From Alphaproteobacteria bacterium (GTDB lineage: Bacteria; Pseudomonadota; Alphaproteobacteria; Reyranellales; Reyranellaceae), in assembly GCA_017307275.1 (NCBI GenBank), contig JAFKFK010000031.1:61199-125198 (forward strand): 64,000 nucleotides of DNA. Reading direction: 5' to 3'. Positions 26,307-33,961 of the stretch are shown piece by piece. The notes under the pieces were generated by a model. It was given only the letters and a program-made list of their open reading frames with translations. It was not told the origin of the DNA and searched no databases. The position numbers and the translations under genes were made by a program. The first letter of the stretch is position 1. Each line of letters begins with the position of its first letter.

Positions 26307-27137
26307 TTAGTGTGCCATCAGGAGGGGCACGCGGCAGGACGAGATCACCTTGCCGGTGGCGCCGCCCATGCCGAGGAAGCTCATGACCTGGCCACGGCCA
26401 TAGGCGCCCATCACGAGGAGATCGGCGCCCTTGCCGTGCGTGTAGTCGAGCAGGGCGCGTCCGCGGGCGCGGCCGGAAACCGCACCGGGGTCGATCGCGT
26501 CGATCGTCGTGGTGATGCCATGACGGCCGAGATTGCGGGCGAGATAGGAGGCGCCGACATCGTCCGCCTTGGAGCCGACCACCAGAATCGTGATGCTCGA
26601 CGCCTTTTGCAGGAACGGCAGGGAGTATTCGACGGCGCGTGCTGCCTGGAAGCTGCCGTTCCACGCCACGATGATCGAGCCGAAGCCGTCGGTGCCGGCG
26701 TTCGGGGGGGCGATCATGACGGCGCGGGCGCACTCGTGGATTGCCGCTTCGACCGTTGCCGGCGCCACGTTCTCCGGGTCGGAGCCCGGACGGCCGAGCA
26801 CCACCAGGTCCGAGCAGCGTCCCATGGCGACCAGTGTGTCGAGCGTTGCTGTCTGCGCGGCGGTGTAGGTGGAGCCTTTGTTGGCGCCGAGCACTTCCTT
26901 GTAGGCGCGCTCCGATTCCTGGCCGCGGGCCTCGAGACGCTCGTCGTCGAGATTCATGATCAGGGGCATCGCCTCGCCGCTCATCGCCAGGCCGCCGACG
27001 GCGCCGCCGGCCGGGCCTACGGGCAAGTGCAACGCATCGACTGTGCCGTCGAAGACGCCGGCGACCCGGCTGGCCAGCCGAAACGACATTGCAGCATCAG
27101 GACCGCCTTCGGACACGGCCAGAATCGACTTGAACAT
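26307..27137 (-). CDS. Universal stress protein, two tandem Usp domains
   Basis: 276 residues, twice the size of a single UspA domain. The N-terminal domain (about 1-145) starts FKSILAVSEGG and has lost the Gly-rich loop; the C-terminal domain (about 150-276) keeps the ATP-binding pattern GAYGRGQVMSFLGMGGATG. So only one nucleotide site seems intact. Start is ATG 27137 with GGGGGAA upstream; an in-frame start 21 bases earlier lacks support. Probably a stress-response dimer-like protein. Confidence 0.9.
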   Translation of the reverse strand: MFKSILAVSEGGPDAAMSFRLASRVAGVFDGTVDALHLPVGPAGGAVGGLAMSGEAMPLIMNLDDERLEARGQESERAYKEVLGANKGSTYTAAQTATLDTLVAMGRCSDLVVLGRPGSDPENVAPATVEAAIHECARAVMIAPPNAGTDGFGSIIVAWNGSFQAARAVEYSLPFLQKASSITILVVGSKADDVGASYLARNLGRHGITTTIDAIDPGAVSGRARGRALLDYTHGKGADLLVMGAYGRGQVMSFLGMGGATGKVISSCRVPLLMAH

Positions 27138-27241
27138 GAAATTCCCCCAGACCACCACTTTAAGGACGCGCGATTAAGAAGCGATGCCGTGCGCGGTGCA
27201 AGCCGAACCTTTCGACCGGCGGCTCGCCGATGCGTGGTGGT

Positions 27242-27688
27242 TCAGCCGCGCGCTGCCCGGGCGAGGGCAGTCATGATCTCGGCCGCCCCGCTCAGCTCCT
27301 GGCCGGCCCTGCGCGCGCCGGCGAGCACCTCATCGAGGGAACGTCCATTGGCCAGCGATGCTGCGCCCCACAGCAGGGCCGAGCGCATGCCGCTCTTGCA
27401 GAAGGCGACGATCTTGCCGTCGCCTTCCGCCAACAGATCGGCGAAGGCGAGAACCTGATCGGGCGTGGCACGGGGGCCGGAGAAGGGCAGGTCGAGGAAT
27501 TTCAGTCCGGCCGCGGTGGCGGCCGCGTCGAGGTCGGCGGTGCGCGGCTGGCCGAACATCGCTTCGCGATCTGGCCGGTTGTTGATCACCACAACGAAGC
27601 CCGCAGCGGCAAGCTCCTGCATGTCGGCCGGCTTGAGCTGGCCTGTGAGAGCGACGCGATCGTCGGCCATGGGCAGGGAGAGGCTCAT
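27242..27688 (-). CDS. DUF442 / TIGR01244 family phosphatase-like protein
   Basis: 148 residues. The fold is a compact dual-specificity-phosphatase-like domain with the conserved FVVVINNRPDRE strand-loop, DLPFSG, and the active-site loop FCKSGMRSALLW (Cys-x4-Arg, as in this family, one residue shorter than classical PTP loops). Members occur as domains of persulfide/sulfide proteins (Blh) and alone. Start overlaps the transporter stop (ATGA), so the two are made together. Role within a queuosine-precursor context is unexplained. Confidence 0.85.
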   Translation of the reverse strand: MSLSLPMADDRVALTGQLKPADMQELAAAGFVVVINNRPDREAMFGQPRTADLDAAATAAGLKFLDLPFSGPRATPDQVLAFADLLAEGDGKIVAFCKSGMRSALLWGAASLANGRSLDEVLAGARRAGQELSGAAEIMTALARAARG

Positions 27689-28251
27689 GCGGCGAGCTCG
27701 CGCTTGCGGATCCAGTGGATGAACGGCAGTGCCAACAGCACCATCCAGAGCTTGCCGACGATCTGGCCCGCGAGATAGTCGAGACTGCCGAAGGCCAACC
27801 ACAGGAAGAGAACGCTGTCGGCCACCAGGCCGACGATGCTGCTGGCCAATACGGCCAGCACGAGGCCGCGCGACTGCAGGGGCGTGTAGACAGCGAAGTC
27901 GGCAAGCTCCGACAGCAGGAACGCGGTCGCCGACGCCACCAGGAGCTGCGGCGGCGCGATTGCGCCCGAGAGCGCGGCACCGGCCACGATGGCGACCAGC
28001 GCCACGCCACGGCCAAGGCGGCGCTGCACCATGTCGCGCAGGACGAGCGCCAGGCCGATCATCAGCACACCCGAAGGTGCCATCAGCGCGTGACCATCGG
28101 GACCCCAGGGCGCCACCGGCACCAGGCACGGGCCTTGAGGTACGCAGACCGTACCGACATGGCCGATCATCCAGTTGGCGAGCGGAATACAGGCGATGAA
28201 GCCCAGGAAATAGGCCAAGGCTTCGATCTTGCGCCGGGCGACGGGACTCAT
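27685..28251 (-). CDS. VUT family queuosine-precursor transporter (YhhQ-like)
   Basis: 188 residues, about six membrane helices. The DUF165/VUT landmarks are seen: APSGVLMIGLALVLRDMVQR near the middle, SELADFAVYTPLQ with the charged residues of the pore, and SSIVGLVADSVLFLWLAFG. YhhQ imports 7-cyano-7-deazaguanine and related queuine precursors. The queC gene 600 bases away strengthens the assignment. Upstream 86 bases (divergent to the DUF4142 gene) do not show a preQ1-type riboswitch that I can recognise. Confidence 0.85.
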   Translation of the reverse strand: MSPVARRKIEALAYFLGFIACIPLANWMIGHVGTVCVPQGPCLVPVAPWGPDGHALMAPSGVLMIGLALVLRDMVQRRLGRGVALVAIVAGAALSGAIAPPQLLVASATAFLLSELADFAVYTPLQSRGLVLAVLASSIVGLVADSVLFLWLAFGSLDYLAGQIVGKLWMVLLALPFIHWIRKRELAA

Positions 28252-28337
28252 GCGGGCGCTCCTAGCAGGTCTGGCGCAGGGAGGGAACTCGACCGTTTGG
28301 CCAGCGTTTTCTGCATGCGCACATCATGGAGGTCGAA

Positions 28338-28853
28338 ATGCTCGCTCGCCGTTCCGTCCTATTCGCTCTGGCTGCCGTGCCAGTCGCGGCCCGTGCGACG
28401 GCGGTCCTCGCGGTCGACGCCCTTCCGGACGCCCGGTTCGTCGGCTTCTGCCAGACCGTCAACGATTTCGAGATCGCCTCGGGCCGCCTGGCGCTTGCCA
28501 AGTCGACCAACGAGCTTATCCGCGGCTATGCCTCGCGCATGGTGGCTGAACATACGGAGGCTGCACAGTTCCTGGTGAAGGCCCGTGCCGAAGCCGGCGT
28601 TTCCTACGCGCCGGATCCCTCCAGTCCGCCGAATACGGTGGCCGTCATCCAGCGGCTGAACTCGCTGACGGGCCCCGAGTTCGACACGGCCTATGCCAAT
28701 GCCCAGCTTGCCATCCAGACGCAGGCCCACGACCAGTACGGCGCCTATTCCCAGAATGGCGACAACGGCGCGTTGCGCCGTTACGCCCAGCGAATGGTGC
28801 CGAAGTCGGTCGAGTATCTGGAGTATGCCCGCCGCATCGCCGCCGGCCGTTAG
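28338..28853 (+). CDS. DUF4142 domain protein, exported
   Basis: 171 residues. An N-terminal signal peptide with an RR pair (LARRSVLFALAAVPVAARA) leads into the DUF4142 four-helix bundle, a ferritin-like fold without clear metal ligands (FEIASGRLALAKSTNELIR, AEHTEAAQFL, ALRRYAQRMVPKSVEYLE). GGAGG at 28328-28332 sits five bases before ATG 28338 and overlaps an earlier in-frame ATG at 28326, so the later ATG is the better start. Function unknown; such proteins are often induced by stress. Convergent with queC, one base apart. Confidence 0.85.
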   Translation: MLARRSVLFALAAVPVAARATAVLAVDALPDARFVGFCQTVNDFEIASGRLALAKSTNELIRGYASRMVAEHTEAAQFLVKARAEAGVSYAPDPSSPPNTVAVIQRLNSLTGPEFDTAYANAQLAIQTQAHDQYGAYSQNGDNGALRRYAQRMVPKSVEYLEYARRIAAGR

Positions 28854-28854
28854 G

Positions 28855-29568
28855 CTAGAGCGAAGACCTGCCCTCTCTGTAGGCCTCGAAGCCCCGCTTG
28901 CGCAGCGCGCAGGCGGGGCATTTGCCGCAGCCATAGCCCCAATCGTTCTTCGGGCCACGCACGCTGTCGTAGCAGGTGTGCGTGTGCTCCAGGATCAGGT
29001 CGACCAGCGTGGTGCCGCCGAGCTCCTTGGCCAGGCTCCAGGTTTCGGCCTTGTCCAACCACATCAGGGGCGTGTGCAGCACGAAGCTGCGGTCCATGCC
29101 GAGATTGAGCGCGACCTGCAGCGCCTTCACGGTGTTGTCGCGGCAGTCGGGATAGCCCGAGAAATCGGTCTCGCACATGCCGCCCACGAGATTGCGGATC
29201 TCGCGCCGCCACGCCACGGCGGCGGCGAAGGTGAAGAACAGCAGGTTGCGGCCCGGCACGAAGCTGTTGGGCAGGCCATCCTTCTCCATGGCGAAGGCGA
29301 CGTCGCGAGTGAGCGAGGTTTCGCTGATCTGGCCGAGCACCGCCATATCGATGAAATGGTCCTGGCCAAGCTTGCCTGCCCATTGCGGAAAGCTGCGACG
29401 GACTTCCTCGAGCACTACAAGTCGTTGATCCAGCTCGATTCTGTGCCGCTGGCGATAGTCGAAAGCCACTGTCTCGACATGCGCAAATCGCTCTAGCGCC
29501 CAGGCCAGACACGTGGTGGAATCCTGGCCACCGGAGAATAGGACGAGGGCCGATCGAGCGTCGTTCAT
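28855..29568 (-). CDS. queC: 7-cyano-7-deazaguanine synthase QueC
   Basis: 237 residues. The PP-loop ATP pyrophosphatase motif LFSGGQDSTTCLAWAL starts at about residue 9, VETVAFDYRQRHRIEL follows, and the zinc site near the C-terminus is YGCGKCPACALRKRGF, with one more Cys upstream in HTCYDS. The enzyme converts carboxydeazaguanine, ammonia and ATP into preQ0, the precursor of queuosine and of deazapurine DNA modifications. Start MNDARS at 29568. No queD, queE or queF is in the window. Convergent with the DUF4142 gene. Confidence 0.95.
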   Translation of the reverse strand: MNDARSALVLFSGGQDSTTCLAWALERFAHVETVAFDYRQRHRIELDQRLVVLEEVRRSFPQWAGKLGQDHFIDMAVLGQISETSLTRDVAFAMEKDGLPNSFVPGRNLLFFTFAAAVAWRREIRNLVGGMCETDFSGYPDCRDNTVKALQVALNLGMDRSFVLHTPLMWLDKAETWSLAKELGGTTLVDLILEHTHTCYDSVRGPKNDWGYGCGKCPACALRKRGFEAYREGRSSL

Positions 29569-29649
29569 GTGAGGCTTTATGGCCTGCAACCTCTCTCCGC
29601 GCCACGTGTTGCTTTGCTTAGAAGACCCATCGGTCAGAGAGGGGGAACG

Positions 29650-30078
29650 ATGTTCGTCTCCGATATCCTGTCCCAAAAGGGTGGCCTCGTGCACACGGTC
29701 ACGCCAGGAACTTCTGTCGGTCAAGTGGCTCAGCAGCTCAGCCTTCGGCGTATCGGCTCGGTCTTGGTGCTCGACGACGAAGCGGTCGCCGGCATTGTCT
29801 CCGAGCGCGATCTGGTGCGGGCTTTCGCCAGTCACGGCGCGGCGGCCATGGAACTCGAAGCGCGGCATGTCATGACGCGCGATGTGGTGAGCTGCGATCC
29901 CGACGATTCGATCGACCGCGTCATGGAACTGATGACACGCGGCCGCTTCCGCCACCTGCCCGTAGTGCGGCATGGCGAACTGCTCGGCCTGGTCTCGATC
30001 GGCGACGTGGTGAAAGCGCGTCTGGAAGAGACGCAGCACGAGACCGAGGCGCTCAAGGCCTACATCGTCGCCGGCTAG
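29650..30078 (+). CDS. Tandem CBS-domain protein
   Basis: 142 residues made of two CBS motifs (about 1-65 and 70-130). VTPGTSVGQVAQQLSLRRIGSVLVLDD and RHVMTRDVVSCDPDDSIDRVMELM are typical. Pairs of CBS domains bind adenosine nucleotides or SAM and act as energy or ligand sensors. GGGGGAA precedes the chosen ATG. No partner enzyme is joined. It is divergent from queC across 81 bases. Confidence 0.92.
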   Translation: MFVSDILSQKGGLVHTVTPGTSVGQVAQQLSLRRIGSVLVLDDEAVAGIVSERDLVRAFASHGAAAMELEARHVMTRDVVSCDPDDSIDRVMELMTRGRFRHLPVVRHGELLGLVSIGDVVKARLEETQHETEALKAYIVAG

Positions 30079-30142
30079 AAGGCGTCGCTTAAATTCCTGG
30101 TCTTTCTCCGCTAGGGTCCGCCGGGATCCGGGCGGAGAACGC

Positions 30143-30895
30143 ATGACATTACCCCTTCACGACAAGGTCGCGCTGGTTACGGGCGCAGGCAAAAACATTG
30201 GGCGCACGATCGCGCTCACGCTGGCGCGCGATGGTGCGGCGATCGTGGTCAACGGCCGCTCGGACAAGGGCGCGGTCGATGCCGTGGTGGCCGAGATCGA
30301 AGCCGCCGGCGGGCGGGCAATGGCCGCCATGGGTGACGTTTCCGACCCTGCCGTGCCTCCGCGTCTGGCGGCCGAAGCGGCCGCCAAGTTCGGCGGCGTC
30401 GATATCCTGGTCAGCAATGCCGGCCTGCGCCGACAGACATCGTTTCTCGACATGTCGTTCGACGAGTGGCGCGAGATCATGGCGGTCGCGCTCGATGGCG
30501 CCTTCCTGCTGGGCAAAGCGATCGTGCCGCAGATGGTGGCGCGCGGCGGCGGTGCTTTCGTGGCGCTCTCGGGTATCTCCACGCACGTCGGCACACCCAA
30601 TCGCTGTCACGTCTCGGCGTCGAAGTCCGGCCTCGAAGGCCTGATGCGTGCGCTTGCGGTCGAACTCGCGCCGCACAAGATCACCTGCAACGCACTGGCA
30701 CCTGGCGCCATCGACACGGCACGCGGCGCATCGGCCGGCCCTGCGCCGGCCAACCGGGTGAACCGTCCCATTCCGCTGAAGCGCTTCGGCACGGTCGAGG
30801 AGATCGCTGCCATGGTGCGCCTGCTGGTCGGACCGGAGGGCACCTTCATTACCGGCCAAACCATCCACGTGAACGGCGGCGAGTTCCTGACATGA
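30143..30895 (+). CDS. SDR family oxidoreductase, catalytic Tyr replaced
   Basis: 250 residues, classical SDR fold. NAD(P)-binding VTGAGKNIGRTIAL near residue 12, NAG in SNAGLRRQ, and VALSGISTHVG hold the Ser. The usual YxxxK is changed: the sequence is CHVSASKSGLEG, so Lys is kept but Val sits where the catalytic Tyr belongs, with His next to it. The C-terminal NALAPGAIDT is normal. The protein may use the His, bind without catalysis, or do a different reaction. Overlaps the P1 peptidase gene by four bases. Confidence 0.88.
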   Translation: MTLPLHDKVALVTGAGKNIGRTIALTLARDGAAIVVNGRSDKGAVDAVVAEIEAAGGRAMAAMGDVSDPAVPPRLAAEAAAKFGGVDILVSNAGLRRQTSFLDMSFDEWREIMAVALDGAFLLGKAIVPQMVARGGGAFVALSGISTHVGTPNRCHVSASKSGLEGLMRALAVELAPHKITCNALAPGAIDTARGASAGPAPANRVNRPIPLKRFGTVEEIAAMVRLLVGPEGTFITGQTIHVNGGEFLT

Positions 30896-31914
30896 AGAAC
30901 CTGATCACTGACGTTGCCGGCGTATTGGTCGGCAATGCCGAGGACATGCGCGCGGCGACCGGCGCCACCGTGGCGATCTTCGACGGCGGCGCCGTGGCGA
31001 GTGTCGTGACGCTCGGCGGCGCGCCAGGCTCGCGCATGGTGACGTCGCTCGAGCCCGAGATGGTGCGCGGTAATGTCGATGCCGTCGTGCTGTCGGGCGG
31101 CTCCGTCTATGGCCTCGATGCAGCGGGCGGTGCCTCGGCGGTGCTGTGCGCGCAGGGTCGTGGCGCGACTTTCGGGGGCATCACTGTTCCCGTGGCGGTG
31201 CAGGCAATCCTCTTTGACCTGGTCAACGGCGGCGACAAGGCCTGGCTGCGCGAGCCGGTGAAGCAACGGCCGCCCTATTGGGATCTCGGCCGCGATGCCG
31301 CTCTCGCAGCAGGCGATACCTTCGCGCTGGGAACGGCGGGAGCGGGTGTGGGGGCCACGACTGCGGGCTTGAAAGGCGGATTGGGCTCGACCAGCGCGAA
31401 GACCAGCCAGGGCTTCACCGTCGGCGCACTGGTGGCGGTCAACGCCGTCGGCGCCGCGACGATCGGCGCCGGCCCGCACTTCTGGGCAGGCGCCTATGAG
31501 CGCGACGGCGAGTTCGGGGGCAAGGGCTGGCCGGCGCGCTTGCCAGACGATGCGATGTCGATCCGCTTCAAAGGCCAGCCGGTACAGGCGACGGCGACCA
31601 CAATCGCGTTGGTCGCGACCGATGCGCGGCTCAGCAAAGCCGAGTGCAAGCGACTGGCCATCATGGCCAACGACGGGCTCGGCAAGTCGCTGCGGCCGGT
31701 CCATGCGCCGAACGACGGCGACACGGTGTTCGCCGCCGCGACTGGCCGTGCCGCGGCCTTGGGCGATGCAGGGGATCCGAAGGTGATGACGGAGCTCGGC
31801 ACGGTGGCGGCAGACTGCCTCGCCCGCGCCGTGGCGCGTGGCGTCTACGAGGCGACGGCGTTGCCTTTCCCGAACGCGCTGCCCGACTGGAAGACGCGCT
31901 TCGGAGGCCGCTGA
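30892..31914 (+). CDS. P1 family peptidase (DmpA/NylC-type N-terminal nucleophile hydrolase)
   Basis: 340 residues. LITDVAGVLVGNAED at the N-terminus, LSGGSVYGLDAAGG and KGGLGSTSA are hallmarks of the S58 family, which self-cleaves into alpha and beta chains. By comparison with DmpA (Gly-Ser) and NylC (Asn-Thr), the cleavage site should be Ala235-Thr236, within ATTIALVATDA, making Thr236 the nucleophile. Substrates in the family are beta-peptides, D-amino-acid amides and nylon oligomers. Coupled to the SDR by ATGA and to crcB by overlap. Confidence 0.88.
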   Translation: MKNLITDVAGVLVGNAEDMRAATGATVAIFDGGAVASVVTLGGAPGSRMVTSLEPEMVRGNVDAVVLSGGSVYGLDAAGGASAVLCAQGRGATFGGITVPVAVQAILFDLVNGGDKAWLREPVKQRPPYWDLGRDAALAAGDTFALGTAGAGVGATTAGLKGGLGSTSAKTSQGFTVGALVAVNAVGAATIGAGPHFWAGAYERDGEFGGKGWPARLPDDAMSIRFKGQPVQATATTIALVATDARLSKAECKRLAIMANDGLGKSLRPVHAPNDGDTVFAAATGRAAALGDAGDPKVMTELGTVAADCLARAVARGVYEATALPFPNALPDWKTRFGGR

Positions 31915-32294
31915 TGATGGGATACCTCGTCGTGTTCGTGGGCGCAGGCATCGGCGGTGCGGCGCGTCACGGCATGAACATCTGGGTGGCGCGGCTGATG
32001 GGCACGCACTTTCCCTGGCACACCCTGGTCATCAACATCCTGGGGTCGCTCGCCATGGGCCTGGTCGCCGGCTTCTTTATGGAGCGAACCGACGCGACGG
32101 GGCATCTCCGGCTCTTCCTGGCCACCGGCGTGCTGGGCGGTTTCACGACGTTCTCGGCTTTCTCGCTCGACGCCATCCTGCTGTGGGAGCGCCACGAATA
32201 TCTCATGGCCTCGCTCTATGTTGGCGGCTCGGCGGCAGGTGCGCTGATCGGCCTGGTCCTCGGCCTTTGGTCGATGCGGGTGGCGCTCGGGTGA
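31914..32294 (+). CDS. crcB: Fluoride ion channel CrcB/Fluc
   Basis: 126 residues, four membrane helices. GAGIGGAARHGMN near the N-terminus, the WHTLVINILGS motif with its conserved Asn, and GVLGGFTTFSAFSLDA with the Phe-box and sodium-site Thr/Ser are diagnostic. It exports fluoride as an antiparallel dimer. GGAGG at 31903-31907 serves the ATG at 31914, which overlaps the peptidase stop; a second in-frame ATG follows at once. No fluoride riboswitch sits in front because the gene is inside an operon. Confidence 0.95.
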   Translation: MMGYLVVFVGAGIGGAARHGMNIWVARLMGTHFPWHTLVINILGSLAMGLVAGFFMERTDATGHLRLFLATGVLGGFTTFSAFSLDAILLWERHEYLMASLYVGGSAAGALIGLVLGLWSMRVALG

Positions 32295-32301
32295 TTTGAG
32301 A

Positions 32302-33465
32302 GTGACCCAGCATGCTTTCGACGTCGTCGTCCTGGGAGCCGGCGCAGCGGGCCTGATGTGCGCCCTGCGTGCCGGCCAGCGTGGCCGCAAGGTGCTGCTG
32401 CTCGATCATGCCGACAAGGTCGGCAAGAAGATCCTCATCTCGGGCGGCGGACGGTGCAACTTCACCAATCTCGATGCCCGGCCCGAGGCCTTCCTCTCGA
32501 ACAATCCGCATTTCTGCAAGTCGGCGCTCGCGCGCTACACCCAGCACGACTTCATCGAGCTGGTGGAGAAACACCGCATCGCCTGGCACGAGAAGACCCT
32601 GGGCCAGCTCTTTTGCGACGGCTCGGCCCGTCAGATCGTGGCAATGCTGCTCGATGAATGTGCTGCCGCCGGTGTCGATGTCCGCGTCGCGCATCGGGTG
32701 ACGAAGGTCGAGAAAGCGGATCGCTTCTCGATCGCCACGGACCACGGTGACTTCACCGCGACCGCGCTCGTGCTCGCGACCGGCGGGCTTTCGATTCCCA
32801 AGATGGGCGCCACGGGCTTCGCGCACGACCTTGCGCGCCGCTTCGGCCTGAAGCTCACCGAGATACGGCCGGCCCTCGTGCCGCTGACGTTGGCCACGCC
32901 CGCCATCAGCGGCGTGTCCCTCGACGTGACGGCGCGCTGCGGTCGCGCGTCGTTCCGCGAGGCGCTTCTCTTCACGCATCGCGGCCTGTCGGGGCCGGCG
33001 ATCCTGCAGGTCTCGTCCTACTGGCGCCCAGGTCAGCAGATCGTCGTCGACATGTTGCCCGACCTCGATGCCGCCTCGTTCCTGAAGGAGCGCAAGCGGA
33101 CAAGGCCCAAGGCGGAGTTGCGGACGGTGCTTGGAGAAAAGCTGCCGCAGCGCCTGGCTCAGGCGCTGGCGCCCGACATCGGCCCCGAGGGTACGATGGC
33201 CAACCTGCGCGATCGCGACCTCGAAGCGCTGGCGGCGCGACTCAAGACCTGGACGATCGTCCCGACCGGCACCGAGGGCTATGCCAAGGCCGAGGTCACC
33301 GTGGGTGGCATCGATACCGACGGGCTTTCGTCCAAGACCATGGAGGCAAAATCCGTTCCCGGCCTCTATGCGATCGGTGAAGCCGTCGACGTTACTGGTT
33401 GGTTGGGTGGCTACAATTTCCAGTGGGCCTGGTCGTCGGGCTGGGTGGCTGGAGACTCAGTCTGA
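32302..33465 (+). CDS. BaiN/HI0933-like FAD-dependent oxidoreductase
   Basis: 387 residues. FAD motif VVLGAGAAGLMCAL near residue 9, the diagnostic KKILISGGGRCNFTN, LATGGLSIPKMGATG, and a final GEAVDVTGWLGGYNFQWAWSSG. Members (YhiN, BaiN) are flavoproteins with little-known physiological substrates. GTG at 32302 has GGGTGA seven bases ahead; a TTG two codons earlier is the alternative. Seven bases after crcB, last gene of the SDR operon. Confidence 0.92.
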   Translation: MTQHAFDVVVLGAGAAGLMCALRAGQRGRKVLLLDHADKVGKKILISGGGRCNFTNLDARPEAFLSNNPHFCKSALARYTQHDFIELVEKHRIAWHEKTLGQLFCDGSARQIVAMLLDECAAAGVDVRVAHRVTKVEKADRFSIATDHGDFTATALVLATGGLSIPKMGATGFAHDLARRFGLKLTEIRPALVPLTLATPAISGVSLDVTARCGRASFREALLFTHRGLSGPAILQVSSYWRPGQQIVVDMLPDLDAASFLKERKRTRPKAELRTVLGEKLPQRLAQALAPDIGPEGTMANLRDRDLEALAARLKTWTIVPTGTEGYAKAEVTVGGIDTDGLSSKTMEAKSVPGLYAIGEAVDVTGWLGGYNFQWAWSSGWVAGDSV

Positions 33466-33524
33466 GCAAGGTCGACAACTGCTGAATTGAGCAAACGCGG
33501 TCACGCACTGCGCTGCTGCGGACG

Positions 33525-33552
33525 CCACTGTCTCGCCAAGACGAGAGAGTGG
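33525..33552 (+). promoter_or_regulatory. Hairpin covering the ribosome site of the next gene
   Basis: CCACTGTCTCG (33525-33535) pairs with CGAGAGAGTGG (33542-33552) with one G-G mismatch and a six-base loop. The 3' arm contains part of the GTGGAG ribosome site that ends at 33554, five bases before the ATG at 33560. The stem would hide the site when formed. No T-run follows, so it is not a plain terminator of the upstream operon. Confidence 0.5.
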
Positions 33553-33559
33553 AGTGCGC

Positions 33560-33955
33560 ATGAACAATGGATCGACCGTCCGGCAGGAAATCGAAGCGGC
33601 CGTGCAGCGTTTCGTAATGCTGGCCAATGCCGGCAGCCTCGAGGCCTTCGCCGATCTCTACACCGAGGACGCGCTGGTCATGATGCCGGGCATGGCGGCG
33701 GCAAGCGGCCGTCATGGGGCCGTGGTCTTCGGCGAACGCATCCGGTCGCGTCGTCCGGCACGCCTTGTACTTGTCACTCAGGAGGTCGAAGGCAGCGGTG
33801 ACTGCGCCTGGGAGCGCGGCACTTCCGAATGGGTTCAGCCCGATGGTCAGGTAACGGACCGCGGCAAGTACATCGTGATCTGGAAACGGACCGAATCTGG
33901 CTGGAAGCTTCATCGCGACATCATGAACAGCGATGTCCGCTCGGCACGCGGTTGA
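33560..33955 (+). CDS. SnoaL/DUF4440-like NTF2-fold protein
   Basis: 131 residues. The fold is seen in IEAAVQRFVMLANAGSLEAFADLYTEDALVMMPG (helix then first strand) and later GKYIVIWKRTESGWKLHRDIMNS, which is the usual last strand pair of the DUF4440/SgcJ group. No signal peptide. ATG 33560 chosen because GGAG lies five bases before it; a GTG two codons upstream overlaps that site. Six bases before the amidase gene, so probably cotranscribed with it. Function unknown. Confidence 0.8.
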   Translation: MNNGSTVRQEIEAAVQRFVMLANAGSLEAFADLYTEDALVMMPGMAAASGRHGAVVFGERIRSRRPARLVLVTQEVEGSGDCAWERGTSEWVQPDGQVTDRGKYIVIWKRTESGWKLHRDIMNSDVRSARG

Positions 33956-33961
33956 TGGCAG

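Noticed and set aside
28252..28337. Possible preQ1 riboswitch before the VUT transporter
   Set aside because: No A-rich tail or the conserved loop of preQ1-I/II could be found in either orientation.
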